The position numbers and the translations under genes are program-made. Shown here one piece after another: positions 44,002 through 52,350 of a stretch of DNA of 64,000 bases. Every line of letters starts with the position of its first letter. The stretch's first letter is position 1. The stretch is from Lentilitoribacter sp039986595 (lineage in GTDB: Bacteria; Pseudomonadota; Alphaproteobacteria; Rhizobiales; Rhizobiaceae), in the NCBI GenBank assembly GCA_039986595.1, contig JBDWQJ010000009.1, forward strand, positions 228,918 through 292,917. The letters are read 5' to 3'. The notes below the pieces were generated by a model. It was given only the letters and a program-made list of their open reading frames with translations, did no database searches and had not been told where the DNA came from.

Positions 44002-44229
44002 TTACGAGATATAAAATAAGTATCCGATGAAAAAGCAGATGCCGATTAAAAACGGATAGGCAAAGAACAGATAGCTTGGATTTTCAATATCCTCACCGTC
44101 GCCATATTCGCCGTCTTCTACCTCTGCACGCATGCGCTCAAACATCGAGCGGTCATTGAAGTAGAGATAGATCTCCCAGCCCGCTTTGATGGTTAAATAG
44201 GTTCCAAGAGCAAATAATATATACGACAT
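44002..44229 (-). CDS. Small two-helix membrane protein
   Basis: The 75-residue product has two hydrophobic segments (residues 3-21 and 53-74) around an acidic loop (EDGEYGDGEDIEN). I do not recognise a family. It lies 51 bases downstream of pyrE on the same strand. It is credible as a gene because it has a hydrophobic-acidic-hydrophobic design and a clean start, but it could be spurious. Confidence 0.55.
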   Translation of the reverse strand: MSYILFALGTYLTIKAGWEIYLYFNDRSMFERMRAEVEDGEYGDGEDIENPSYLFFAYPFLIGICFFIGYLFYIS

Positions 44230-44283
44230 GGATGAAGTTTAATGCGAATTTAGACTTTTGATCAAGCCCAAACTGCTGTGCGA

Positions 44284-44802
44284 TTAACCTTCTAAGTCTT
44301 CGCGCGTGAAGAGCGGACGCACTTCAAAGCCCGGTGCTTTTTTGATATTTGGTGATCCTTCACCGCGCCAAATTGCGCAAACCACGGCCAGCACATCCGC
44401 GCCATCCGCGCGGGATAGTTCAAGCGCATCAGACACCGCGCCACCTGTGGTGATCACATCTTCAACAAAGCAGACTTTGCGTCCTTTAACCACCTGACCT
44501 TCAATCGCCTGACATGTGCCATAGGTTTTGGCTTCCTTGCGCACAAAAGCGACCGGCAATCCAGACTCCAGCGACATAGCTGTTGCAATTGGCACGCCGC
44601 CAAGCTCAAGACCTGCGAGAATTTCTGTATCTGATGGGATCAATTTTAACATGCCTTTTGCAACTTCGCGCAAGAGAACCGGATCACCTTCAAAACGATA
44701 TTTATCAAAATAGCGTTCTGAGACGATGCCAGAGCGCAAAGTGAACTGGCCTGTGAGTGAAGCAATTTGAGAAACCTTTTGGGCGAGTTCTTTATGTTCC
44801 AT
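44284..44802 (-). CDS. pyrE: Orotate phosphoribosyltransferase
   Basis: PyrE attaches ribose-phosphate from PRPP to orotate in pyrimidine synthesis. The PRPP motif is VCFVEDVITTGGAVSDAL; the rest of the fold includes FRLRSGIVSERYFDKYRFEGDP-like residues 20-42 and LAGLELGGVPIATAMSLESGLPVAFVRKEAKTYGT with the dimer-loop Lys. I use ATG 44802 (172 residues); an in-frame TTG at 44826 has no better RBS. It is monocistronic except for the small membrane gene downstream. Confidence 0.93.
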   Translation of the reverse strand: MEHKELAQKVSQIASLTGQFTLRSGIVSERYFDKYRFEGDPVLLREVAKGMLKLIPSDTEILAGLELGGVPIATAMSLESGLPVAFVRKEAKTYGTCQAIEGQVVKGRKVCFVEDVITTGGAVSDALELSRADGADVLAVVCAIWRGEGSPNIKKAPGFEVRPLFTREDLEG

Positions 44803-44969
44803 GAAAGTTTTATCCTCTAGCGGCAAGATCCTGTGTTTAAACGTCTATAACACTTTGATTGCGCTGATGGCTATTGTTACAAGTTCGATATCCCCGAAAA
44901 GATCATTGTATAGAATTCTCATTTTTTGACATAAAACGATTAAAATTGAGACTTTTATTCCTGTTTATT

Positions 44970-44988
44970 GATTTTTTTCAAAAAAATC
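44970..44988. repeat. AT-rich palindrome between pyrE and the antiporter
   Basis: GATTTTTTT and AAAAAAATC form a perfect 9-bp inverted repeat around one C. It could be an AT-rich upstream element or a weak hairpin. The rest of the 309-base gene-free region 44803-45111 is AT-rich until the leader element at 45026. Confidence 0.75.
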
Positions 44989-45025
44989 TTGTTTCTGCAT
45001 TGTGATTTTAGTTTTCATTCCCATA

Positions 45026-45093
45026 TTGGTGCGAAGCGAGCTTGTCCCGTGAGGGAATAGATGGAACAAGCTCTTTGATGTGGCGGGCGCCAA
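45026..45093 (+). promoter_or_regulatory. Foldable leader upstream of the Na+/Ca2+ antiporter (riboswitch candidate)
   Basis: TTGGTGC (45026-45032) pairs with GCGCCAA (45087-45093, one wobble). Inside, GAGCTTGT (45038-45045) pairs perfectly with ACAAGCTC (45066-45073), capped by CCC-GTGA-GGG, a GNRA-type tetraloop. The outer strand lies 18 bases before the antiporter start, close to the ribosome-binding region. It looks like a regulatory RNA of an ion antiporter. I cannot assign it to a known riboswitch class. Confidence 0.6.
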
Positions 45094-45111
45094 ATTTGTT
45101 AGGGGATTTAG

Positions 45112-46077
45112 ATGTTAAGCGTTGTGATGCTAGCCATTGGCTTGGTTGTGCTGGTGTTTGCCGGTGATTATTTGGTCAGAGGTGCCGTCTCATTAGCCGA
45201 GCAATTGGGCATCAGCCCGTTGATCATTGGCCTTACCATTGTTGCTTTTGGCACATCCGCGCCTGAATTATTCGTCTCCGTACAAGCCGCCCTTGATGAA
45301 GCCCCCGGCATTGCGCTTGGAAACGTGATTGGGTCTAACACAGCCAATATTTTACTTGTACTTGGTGCGCCAGCAATCATTGCTCCGCTCGCAATATCGG
45401 CAAAAGGTATGCGCAGCTCACTTGCCATCATGATGGCTTTATCCTTCGCCCTCATTTGGTTTATGTATACAGGTCTTGAGATCACCCATTTTGAAGGCGG
45501 CATTTTGTTTGCTGGTATTGTGGGCTACCTCACCTACCAGTTTTTCAAAGCAAAACGCATCAGCCGATCCGTGAAGGGTCAACGCGCAGAAGAAGAAGAA
45601 CTCGAAGACTTTGACGATATGCCTGAATCGACGTCTGACTATAAAAAGATCGCATTGTTTTTGGTCATTGGCATTATCGGCCTGCCGCTTGGCGCTTATT
45701 TCACTGTTGAAGGCGCAGAAGAAATTGCCCGCAGCCTTGATATTTCAGAAGCCATTATCGGCGTAACCATTGTCGCAATTGGCACTTCATTGCCTGAACT
45801 TGTGACATCGGTCATGGCCGCCATTCGCAAATCTGGTGGTGTTGCATTGGGTAATGTTGTGGGTTCTAATATCTTCAATATTGGCTTGATCATGGGCACA
45901 ACAGCGCTCATTCATCCCTTGGATGTTGATCCGCATCTTTTGAACTTTGACATTCCGGTTATGATGGTTGCCAGTGTATTGCTCATAGTTTTAGCTGTGC
46001 TTGCGCGACCGCTTGCGACATGGGGTGGCGGACTGATGCTGGTGGGATATACAGCCTATATCGTTTCATCGTTTTAA
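45112..46077 (+). CDS. Calcium/sodium antiporter (CaxA/YrbG family)
   Basis: The 321-residue protein is a cation exchanger of the K+-dependent Na+/Ca2+ exchanger type. It has about ten helices and the two alpha repeats: VAFGTSAPELFVSVQAALDEAPGIALGNVIGSNTANILL in the first half and VAIGTSLPELVTSVMAAIRKSGGVALGNVVGSNIFNIGLI in the second, each with the G-x-S/T-x-P-E and G-N-x-x-G-S-N ion-binding motifs. The loop between halves is acidic. It probably extrudes Ca2+ or balances Na+. A structured leader precedes it. Confidence 0.93.
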   Translation: MLSVVMLAIGLVVLVFAGDYLVRGAVSLAEQLGISPLIIGLTIVAFGTSAPELFVSVQAALDEAPGIALGNVIGSNTANILLVLGAPAIIAPLAISAKGMRSSLAIMMALSFALIWFMYTGLEITHFEGGILFAGIVGYLTYQFFKAKRISRSVKGQRAEEEELEDFDDMPESTSDYKKIALFLVIGIIGLPLGAYFTVEGAEEIARSLDISEAIIGVTIVAIGTSLPELVTSVMAAIRKSGGVALGNVVGSNIFNIGLIMGTTALIHPLDVDPHLLNFDIPVMMVASVLLIVLAVLARPLATWGGGLMLVGYTAYIVSSF

Positions 46078-46101
46078 AAAGATCAGACTGGGCTGATAGG
46101 A

Positions 46102-47025
46102 TTATTGACTATTATGCTCTTTCACAGCGATGTCTGCCATTTTGATGATAGCATCACGTGAATTGGCCACAGCAATAAAACGTGCATTATGGCAGAAGAT
46201 TGCCCCTTCTACGCCGCTTGCCGTTTCAAGAGCAGCATCTGTTAGCCCTGCCCATGAGGCAGGCAAATCGGCGCGTTGATCAAAAGTATCGTTGTTTAGT
46301 TTGATGCCATTTATTGTCCAATCATCGCCGCGCGGCGCAACCATAAACAGCAGATGATCCGCACCCGATGCACGTAGCGCTGAGAGATATGGCATCCCCA
46401 TTGGCAATTCCAGTATTTGCGATTTTCCTGCTTTAGCAATGGCGTCATTGACGATGGATTTGGCGCGCAAAACAGCCGCCCGATCTGTAATCGATGCCTC
46501 AACAAATATTCGCGCAATGGAGAGGGCTTGTAAAAACGCATCATCAGTTGCGCTCGGAGATGAGTTGTCAAACACAGGCTTCATCATATCAAACAAAGAT
46601 GGCAGCGTGAGAATGGATAAGGAACCAGCAACCGATGGCTCCATGGCGCCATTGTCTAACAAATCAATCGGCAACACAAAATCTTCATCAAATCCCTGAT
46701 GGATCGTTTTGATATCAGCTTCCGGCACATCCATCGCTTTGAGGTAGTCTTGGCCATAATGGGCCCAGATTAAGCCAAACGAGCTATAGGGTTGACCATC
46801 TTGCCGCAATGGTCCGGGACGTTGATGATGATCATAGATTTGATTATCCGCGTTATAATCGCCGCCCACATCATAAATGATTTTGTTCAATGACGGTGTT
46901 AGCCAATCTCGATCCCGCGTGCGGAGGAGCTCTGCATTTGGGAAAAGCTTGGTTAAAATCACAGATGACAGCAATTCATCGGCGTGAAAACCACCAGAAT
47001 GCGTGATGAGATGGGTAATTGTCAT
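46102..47025 (-). CDS. MYG1 family protein (UPF0160, DHH-type)
   Basis: The 308-residue protein starts at ATG 47025, six bases after AAGGA; the longer open frame to 47118 lacks an RBS. MYG1 proteins contain a DHH-like metal site, seen here as THSGGFHADELLS at the N-terminus, IYDHHQ in the first third, and PIDLLDNG later. MYG1 in eukaryotes is an RNA 3'-5' exonuclease; the role in bacteria is unknown. It is convergent with the antiporter. Confidence 0.9.
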   Translation of the reverse strand: MTITHLITHSGGFHADELLSSVILTKLFPNAELLRTRDRDWLTPSLNKIIYDVGGDYNADNQIYDHHQRPGPLRQDGQPYSSFGLIWAHYGQDYLKAMDVPEADIKTIHQGFDEDFVLPIDLLDNGAMEPSVAGSLSILTLPSLFDMMKPVFDNSSPSATDDAFLQALSIARIFVEASITDRAAVLRAKSIVNDAIAKAGKSQILELPMGMPYLSALRASGADHLLFMVAPRGDDWTINGIKLNNDTFDQRADLPASWAGLTDAALETASGVEGAIFCHNARFIAVANSRDAIIKMADIAVKEHNSQ

Positions 47026-47202
47026 TTTAATCCTTAGCTTGCTGCGAATCTGTTGAATTGGTTTATCTTCTAGCACGTTGGATGCCAAGCGCGATCGCTT
47101 ATCGTTATAAAGGATCAATCTGGTACGAAACTGCTATAAACTTCAAATTCCACACACCTATTTGACTTGCATTTATCAAGCGCCTTGAGGCATCTTGCGC
47201 AT

Positions 47203-49227
47203 ATGAGTGAATCAGATGTGACATTGCCGCAAAAGCTGAAAAAACCAAAAGAGTTGGACGCCAAATCCATGGCGAAAAAGCTGGATTGGAATGAGAGTCC
47301 GCTTTTGCAAGAGGATCTTAAGGGTACGGAACTCATCACAGCTCTGGTTAAACACCTACCCAATTTGCCCGGCGTATACCGCATGATGAATGGTGCTGGC
47401 GATGTGCTTTATGTGGGTAAAGCCAAGAACCTTAAAAAGCGTGTGACGTCTTATGCGCAAGGGCGTGGACACTCAAATCGTATCCATAAAATGGTGGCTT
47501 TAACGGAGAAAATGGAATTTATCTCCACGCGCACAGAGACAGAATCTTTGCTGCTTGAGGCAAATCTGATCAAACGGTTACGCCCGCGCTATAACGTCTT
47601 GCTGCGCGATGACAAGAGCTTTCCTTACATCATGATGACAGGTGATCATGAAGCTCCTGGCATTTATAAGCATCGTGGTGCACGCGCTCGAAAAGGAAGC
47701 TATTTCGGTCCATTTGCATCCGCAGGTGCAGTGAACCGAACAATCAATTCGCTGCAAAAAGCATTTCTTTTACGCAATTGCACCGATAGCTATTATGAGG
47801 GACGCACCCGCCCTTGCTTGCAGTATCAAATCAAGCGATGTGCCGGACCTTGTACGGGTGAGATCAGCGCAGATGAATATGCAAATCTGGTGGACGAAGC
47901 CAAGCAATTCTTAACGGGGAAAAGCGCGCGCGTTAAAAAGCAATTATCTCAATCCATGCAATCAGCATCTGAAAATATGGATTTTGAGCAAGCAGCACTA
48001 TACCGCGATCGCTTAGCAGCGTTATCGCATGTTCAAAGCCATCAAGGCATCAATCCGCAAACAGTGGAGGAGGCAGATGTCTTTGCAATTTACTTCGACG
48101 GCGGCATGGCCTGTATTCAGGTGTTTTTCTTCCGCACGGGGCAAAACTGGGGCAACCGCGCCTATTTCCCAAAAGCAGATGCATCCCTGACGTCAGCTGA
48201 AATATTAAATGCTTTCATTGGTCAATTTTATGATGGCAAACCTCTGCCTAAGATGATCTTACTATCTGAAGACATCGCAGACCAAGAGTTACTGGAAGAA
48301 GCGTTCACCATCAAAGCTGAACGAAAAGTAGTTGTCACAGTTCCTCAGCGCGGCGAGAAGAAAGAACTTGTCGATCAAGTTCTCACCAATGCGCGCGAGG
48401 CCCATGGACGCAACTTGGCCGAAACTTCATCACAAGCCAAACTGCTTAAAGGATTGGCCGAAGCCTTTGATCTACCACACGCGCCACGTCGCGTTGAAGT
48501 TTATGATAACTCCCATATCCAAGGGACGGCAGCGGTTGGCGGCATGATTGTGTCCGGTGGCGAGGGTTTTGCAAAAGGGCAATATCGCAAATTTAATATC
48601 AAAGATGAAACAATTACCCCAGGCGATGATTTTGGCATGATGAAAGAGGTCATGACCCGCCGCTTCTCACGCCTTGTTAAAGAACATGGCTTGCCCGATA
48701 TGACGATTGCGCAAAAACAAGAAGCTGCAAAGTCAGATGATTATGAAGCTCCAGATTTAACCGAAATGCCTGCATGGCCTGACCTATTATTAATCGATGG
48801 GGGCCAAGGACAGATGACAGCGGTGCGACAAATCTTAAAAGATCTTGAAATTGAAGAATATATCTCCGCAATTGGTGTGGCGAAGGGTGTTGACCGTGAA
48901 GCAGGACGCGAGCAGTTTTTTGTAGAGGGTAAGAGACCCTTTAAACTTCCACCGCGAGATCCGGTGCTATATTTTATCCAGCGCATGCGCGATGAAGCGC
49001 ATAGATTTGCCATTGGCACCCACAGGGCAAAGCGCTCTAAGGAGCTGATCAAAAATCCATTGGATGAAATTTCAGGGATTGGGGCAAAACGCAAGAAAGC
49101 GTTGCTGCATCACTTTGGTACGGCAAAACAAGTAGCGCAGGCTGCACTTGAAGATTTGGAAAAGGTCGATGGTATTTCAAAGGCAACCGCGGAGATTGTC
49201 TTTAATCACTTCAGAGATAGCACTTAA
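47203..49227 (+). CDS. uvrC: Excinuclease ABC subunit C
   Basis: UvrC makes the dual incisions of nucleotide excision repair. The 674-residue protein starts at ATG 47203 (MSESDVTL). It has the GIY-YIG nuclease (LPGVYRMMNGAGDVLYVGKAKNLKKRV), a UVR motif (MDFEQAALYRDRLAALSHVQ), the RNase H-like nuclease (RVEVYDNSHIQGTAAVGGMIVSGGEGFAKGQYRKFNI and LLIDGGQGQMTA), and C-terminal helix-hairpin-helix motifs (ISGIGAKRKKALLHHFG). An extension of about 45 residues precedes the GIY-YIG domain. Spacing to the RBS is loose. Confidence 0.96.
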   Translation: MSESDVTLPQKLKKPKELDAKSMAKKLDWNESPLLQEDLKGTELITALVKHLPNLPGVYRMMNGAGDVLYVGKAKNLKKRVTSYAQGRGHSNRIHKMVALTEKMEFISTRTETESLLLEANLIKRLRPRYNVLLRDDKSFPYIMMTGDHEAPGIYKHRGARARKGSYFGPFASAGAVNRTINSLQKAFLLRNCTDSYYEGRTRPCLQYQIKRCAGPCTGEISADEYANLVDEAKQFLTGKSARVKKQLSQSMQSASENMDFEQAALYRDRLAALSHVQSHQGINPQTVEEADVFAIYFDGGMACIQVFFFRTGQNWGNRAYFPKADASLTSAEILNAFIGQFYDGKPLPKMILLSEDIADQELLEEAFTIKAERKVVVTVPQRGEKKELVDQVLTNAREAHGRNLAETSSQAKLLKGLAEAFDLPHAPRRVEVYDNSHIQGTAAVGGMIVSGGEGFAKGQYRKFNIKDETITPGDDFGMMKEVMTRRFSRLVKEHGLPDMTIAQKQEAAKSDDYEAPDLTEMPAWPDLLLIDGGQGQMTAVRQILKDLEIEEYISAIGVAKGVDREAGREQFFVEGKRPFKLPPRDPVLYFIQRMRDEAHRFAIGTHRAKRSKELIKNPLDEISGIGAKRKKALLHHFGTAKQVAQAALEDLEKVDGISKATAEIVFNHFRDST

Positions 49228-49236
49228 ATTTTGGTG

Positions 49237-49797
49237 TTAAACCAGATCTAACTCTTTGCGAAGCTGCATCATGTAACGCGCGCCGATATCATCTTGCACA
49301 TCTGCTTGTTCTAATGAGTGATTGATAAATTCAAACACTTCGTATCGCTGTGCGGGTGAAAGCTGCGAAGTAATATTCGGCGCAATCAAGCTAATTGCTT
49401 TTGTTGGCGCAACATCTTGTTCGGACGCATAGCTACCATAGTCAATCGCATTCTCTAAATGCCCGGCATCAACAGAAAACGGCTTTAACAAATCACGCAT
49501 TTGATTTTCAACCGATGCATCATACTGGTCTTGTTCTTTTAAAATGCAAATAGCGATTGTCGCAGCACCAGCTAAAGGATCATCGATATTGGTGAAAGCG
49601 TTTTCACCACCAGCCTTGCGAGATTTTTTATCATCCAGCTGGTTTTTGACTTTCTTTGCAGTTTCAAATGCATCTTTAGCCAGTTGCTTGGCCATTCGGT
49701 AACGATAATACCAAATGCTCAATGTCAAAACCAATGATACGATTGCAGCGAGAATATGCAAATATGTTTCCAATCTACCAGACGATGTGTCTTTCAC
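49237..49797 (-). CDS. Single-pass membrane protein, unknown function
   Basis: The 186-residue product has one N-terminal helix (residues 11-29), then a charged coiled-coil-like stretch and a mostly helical domain ending LSPAQRYEVFEFINHSLEQADVQDDIGARYMMQLRKEL. The helical domain is reminiscent of TerB/DnaJ-associated bundles, but I cannot assign it with confidence. It is convergent with uvrC, with 10 bases between stops. Confidence 0.6.
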   Translation of the reverse strand: MKDTSSGRLETYLHILAAIVSLVLTLSIWYYRYRMAKQLAKDAFETAKKVKNQLDDKKSRKAGGENAFTNIDDPLAGAATIAICILKEQDQYDASVENQMRDLLKPFSVDAGHLENAIDYGSYASEQDVAPTKAISLIAPNITSQLSPAQRYEVFEFINHSLEQADVQDDIGARYMMQLRKELDLV

Positions 49798-49903
49798 TAT
49801 ACAATATAGTGACGCTTACTCCAGCGCACAATATGGAAACAATAATGATTAATTTTAAAAAACATACTCACATAATGGTGAAAATTGTTGGAAATTTTGA
49901 CTG

Positions 49904-50389
49904 CTAGTTATTCTCTTCAAACAAATCTTCGACAAACAGAGACAAAAGTTGGGTCTTACCCGTGACCCCTGCTTTTTTATATATCGCTGCATTTTGCGCC
50001 TGGATTGTACCCTCAGATGTATTTCGCATATGCGCGATTTCCGCAGTGCTCGACCCTTTGATTAAAAACATTGCAACGTCTTTTTCAGCATTGGATAAAT
50101 TCCATTCTAAAAAACGGTCTTCTAACACCTTTTCAAACGCACTTGATGCGCGCTTAAGTGCTAATGTTGCACGGTCTCTTTCGTTGCGAGAGCGCACAAA
50201 GAAACGAAAACTCATCATAAGGCCAATGATTAACGCAAGTGCTGAGATCAATTCCAATGCCTCATATATTTGCCATGGTGGCGGACGCAATGAGACCCCG
50301 ATAAATCCCAATAAAATTGGTGTTACAAAAAACAAACACCCGACGATCTGCAAAAGAGCCGCGAAGATGATGAGCCTTCTTTCATTCAT
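49904..50389 (-). CDS. Membrane-anchored LuxR-type transcriptional regulator
   Basis: The 161-residue protein has two N-terminal membrane helices (about 8-31 and 42-63) and a C-terminal LuxR/FixJ HTH (LSNAEKDVAMFLIKGSSTAEIAHMRNTSEGTIQAQNAAIYKKAGV, about 97-143). It has no receiver or ligand domain, so a signal would have to be sensed by the membrane part. It lies three bases after the PepSY-like gene on the same strand. I infer one operon with the PepSY-like protein, and possible control of the acidic exported protein upstream; that is speculative. Confidence 0.8.
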   Translation of the reverse strand: MNERRLIIFAALLQIVGCLFFVTPILLGFIGVSLRPPPWQIYEALELISALALIIGLMMSFRFFVRSRNERDRATLALKRASSAFEKVLEDRFLEWNLSNAEKDVAMFLIKGSSTAEIAHMRNTSEGTIQAQNAAIYKKAGVTGKTQLLSLFVEDLFEENN

Positions 50390-50392
50390 GCT

Positions 50393-50692
50393 CTAATCTC
50401 GTTCCTTGGAGAACAGGCCGTAGAATTTATCTAAGGTCGTGTCATCTTCGTCATTGTCATCTAGGGGTTCTTTATAATCGCGCAAGATTGCACCATTATT
50501 TGGATTTAGGATAATTTCACGCTCATGCGTATCAGATTTAAACTCAAGTGAGATGCGTCCAAGCCATGTGGATTCTCGCTCAACCAGCTTAAATCCTTGG
50601 CTTTGCAAATGTGCGATAAGCTCTTCTTCATGTGTTGCAGCACAGGCGGTCGAACTTAAAAAAAGCAGCAATATGACAAAAAGTTTTTTCAT
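50393..50692 (-). CDS. Small exported PepSY-like protein
   Basis: The 99-residue protein has a signal peptide (cleavage near ACA-AT, residue 18) and a single small domain: EELIAHLQSQGFKLVERESTWLGRISLEFKSDTHEREIILNPNNGAILRDYKE, resembling a PepSY/DUF2874-type fold. The C-terminus is acidic (PLDDNDEDD). It is cotranscribed with the membrane LuxR regulator (gap 3) and follows the acidic protein gene by 104 bases. Confidence 0.72.
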   Translation of the reverse strand: MKKLFVILLLFLSSTACAATHEEELIAHLQSQGFKLVERESTWLGRISLEFKSDTHEREIILNPNNGAILRDYKEPLDDNDEDDTTLDKFYGLFSKERD

Positions 50693-50796
50693 AGGCTCAA
50701 CAATTAAAATGGTTGTCGCTCCAAAGGCTTTTGCCCTCAGAACGACTTTATATCTAATAGACTGCTGAGCTTTCGTCCAGCAGCGATAAGAAAGAC

Positions 50797-51129
50797 CTAG
50801 CCTTGAGTTGTTACAGCTTGGTCACTGCATGATGCATATTCATCGGCATCATCATCTTCGCTTTCGTCTTCGTCTTCGTCTTCATCATCTTCGTCTTCGT
50901 CCTCATCTTCATCTTCATCTTCGCACTCATTTTCATCATCAGCGGAAGCAATTTGGTATGATTGTGCATCTTTTGGTGTGAGTAGTGGATTATTCTGAGC
51001 GAGTGTATCGTTGATGATGAGTTCTTCAACAGTTGAGGCACCGGTTTCATTATTGGCAATAGCAGTGCCGGCCATAAGAGCTGTGATCAAAAGAGCAGTT
51101 GTTGGGATTGTAACTTTTAAAATATTCAT
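50797..51129 (-). CDS. Exported Asp/Glu-repeat protein
   Basis: The 110-residue product has a signal peptide (hydrophobic TALLITALMAG, cleavage near AIA-NN, residue 26). Residues 65-98 are almost all Asp/Glu, built from repeated E-D pairs with one or two Cys (ECED and CSDQ) flanking the acidic run. The composition suggests binding of Ca2+ or other cations, or of basic surfaces. No family is recognised. It is upstream of the PepSY-like and membrane LuxR genes in the same direction, so a small regulon is plausible. Confidence 0.7.
   Translation of the reverse strand: MNILKVTIPTTALLITALMAGTAIANNETGASTVEELIINDTLAQNNPLLTPKDAQSYQIASADDENECEDEDEDEDEDEDDEDEDEDESEDDDADEYASCSDQAVTTQG
50856..50931 (-). 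repeat. Hexanucleotide repeat (gaagac/gaagat) in the acidic gene
   Basis: The plus strand reads repeated CTTCGT/CTTCAT over about 75 bases, encoding Glu-Asp pairs. Copies vary at the third codon base. Slippage could change protein length in steps of two residues without breaking the frame. Confidence 0.8.
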
Positions 51130-51463
51130 TGTCGTATTTCCTTTATAATTTGATTAGACAAAATTTAAGTTCAGTGGATCAAACGGAAAGGTAATGCGTT
51201 ACAATTGCTGCAAAAGCGTCTGGGGGTTTTAAGCTGTTACAGCGTTATCCCGCTTGATCCGAATTTGACGATGAAGAATTTTTGTTAGGAACGAAATTTG
51301 CAATTGGGTTAAACACAACGCTTTAACCCTTGGGTTAGCCGTCTATATCAAAAGATGATGAGGACGATTTTGTTCACGATTGACCGTATTGTTTCGATGT
51401 TTATTTGACCCAAAGTATTAATAGTCTATAGATGACGCTGAACGATCTAGTTACGAGTGTCTC
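51130..51463. other. 334-base gene-free region with paired hairpin before pgsA
   Basis: I see no gene. GGGTTAAA (51306-51313) pairs perfectly with TTTAACCC (51322-51329) over an 8-base loop; a third related copy, GGGTTA at 51332, could compete for TAACCC. The region separates the acidic gene from pgsA and presumably contains both promoters. Confidence 0.5.
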
Positions 51464-52075
51464 ATGCCTAAACACATCACATCGCTGCCAAATCTTTTGA
51501 CTTATGGGCGAATTCTAATCGTACCACTTATTGTATTGTGTTTCTTTGTTGAAGGGCGTCTTCATGGTTCAGATGCCGCAAGATGGTGGGCATTGGGATT
51601 ATTTACAATCGCCTCAGTGACAGATTTCTTTGATGGCTATTTAGCCCGGATATGGAACCAAACATCTAATATCGGACGCATGCTTGATCCAATTGCAGAC
51701 AAGCTTTTAGTCGCGGCAATCTTATTACTGGTTGTGGCAGCTGATCGCACAACCGCTGACTGGACTATTTGGGCTGCAATCATCATTTTATGTCGTGAGA
51801 TTTTGGTATCCGGCTTGCGTGAATATTTGGCCGATTTGAAAATCTCAGTTCCAGTGACTTTTCTTGCGAAGATTAAAACAACTGCACAAATGATTGCACT
51901 TGGATTTTTACTTGCAGGTCCCGCAGGCGATAAATTTTTAAACAATTTAATCGGCATTAGCGATAGTCTTTCAACAGATATTGGTATTACATTGCTTTGG
52001 ATTGCTGCAATCATTACGATGATTACCGGATATGATTATTTCCGCGCAGGATTAAAACATATCGTCAATGAATAG
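51464..52075 (+). CDS. pgsA: CDP-diacylglycerol-glycerol-3-phosphate 3-phosphatidyltransferase
   Basis: PgsA makes phosphatidylglycerol phosphate from CDP-diacylglycerol in the inner membrane. The CDP-alcohol transferase motif D-x2-D-G-x2-A-R-x8-G-x3-D-x3-D is complete (TDFFDGYLARIWNQTSNIGRMLDPIADKLL). The N-terminus LPNLLTYGRILIVPLIVL is typical. The 203-residue protein has about six helices. moaD follows 20 bases later; pgsA-moaD-moaE is a common alphaproteobacterial cluster. Confidence 0.94.
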   Translation: MPKHITSLPNLLTYGRILIVPLIVLCFFVEGRLHGSDAARWWALGLFTIASVTDFFDGYLARIWNQTSNIGRMLDPIADKLLVAAILLLVVAADRTTADWTIWAAIIILCREILVSGLREYLADLKISVPVTFLAKIKTTAQMIALGFLLAGPAGDKFLNNLIGISDSLSTDIGITLLWIAAIITMITGYDYFRAGLKHIVNE

Positions 52076-52095
52076 ATACAAATAACAGGTGCTGC

Positions 52096-52350
52096 ATGGT
52101 CAAGTTGGTTTACTTTGCATGGGTTCGTGAGCGAATTGGCAAATCGCAAGAAGACATAGAGCTGCCAGAAAACGTTGTCACCATTTCTGATCTGATCGCT
52201 TATCTTTGTACCCTTGATGAGGGCTATGCTGCAGCTTTTACAGAACCGCAGGTGATTAGAGCCGCGCTTGATAAAACCCACGTTCTTCATGATGAAGCGA
52301 TCGGCAACGCTAACGAAATCGCCTTTTTCCCACCCATGACCGGGGGATGA
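52096..52350 (+). CDS. moaD: Molybdopterin synthase sulfur carrier subunit
   Basis: The 84-residue ubiquitin-like protein ends in the Gly-Gly (FFPPMTGG) that is adenylated and thiocarboxylated to supply sulfur to molybdopterin. It overlaps moaE by four bases (ATGA), so the two subunits are translated together, and it follows pgsA by 20 bases. The cofactor pathway serves enzymes such as the molybdopterin oxidoreductase at 37213. Confidence 0.95.
   Translation: MVKLVYFAWVRERIGKSQEDIELPENVVTISDLIAYLCTLDEGYAAAFTEPQVIRAALDKTHVLHDEAIGNANEIAFFPPMTGG

Noticed and set aside
50811..51059. Alternative frame over the acidic repeat
   Set aside because: It reads as Lys/Met-rich low-complexity; only the frame with a signal peptide is gene-like.
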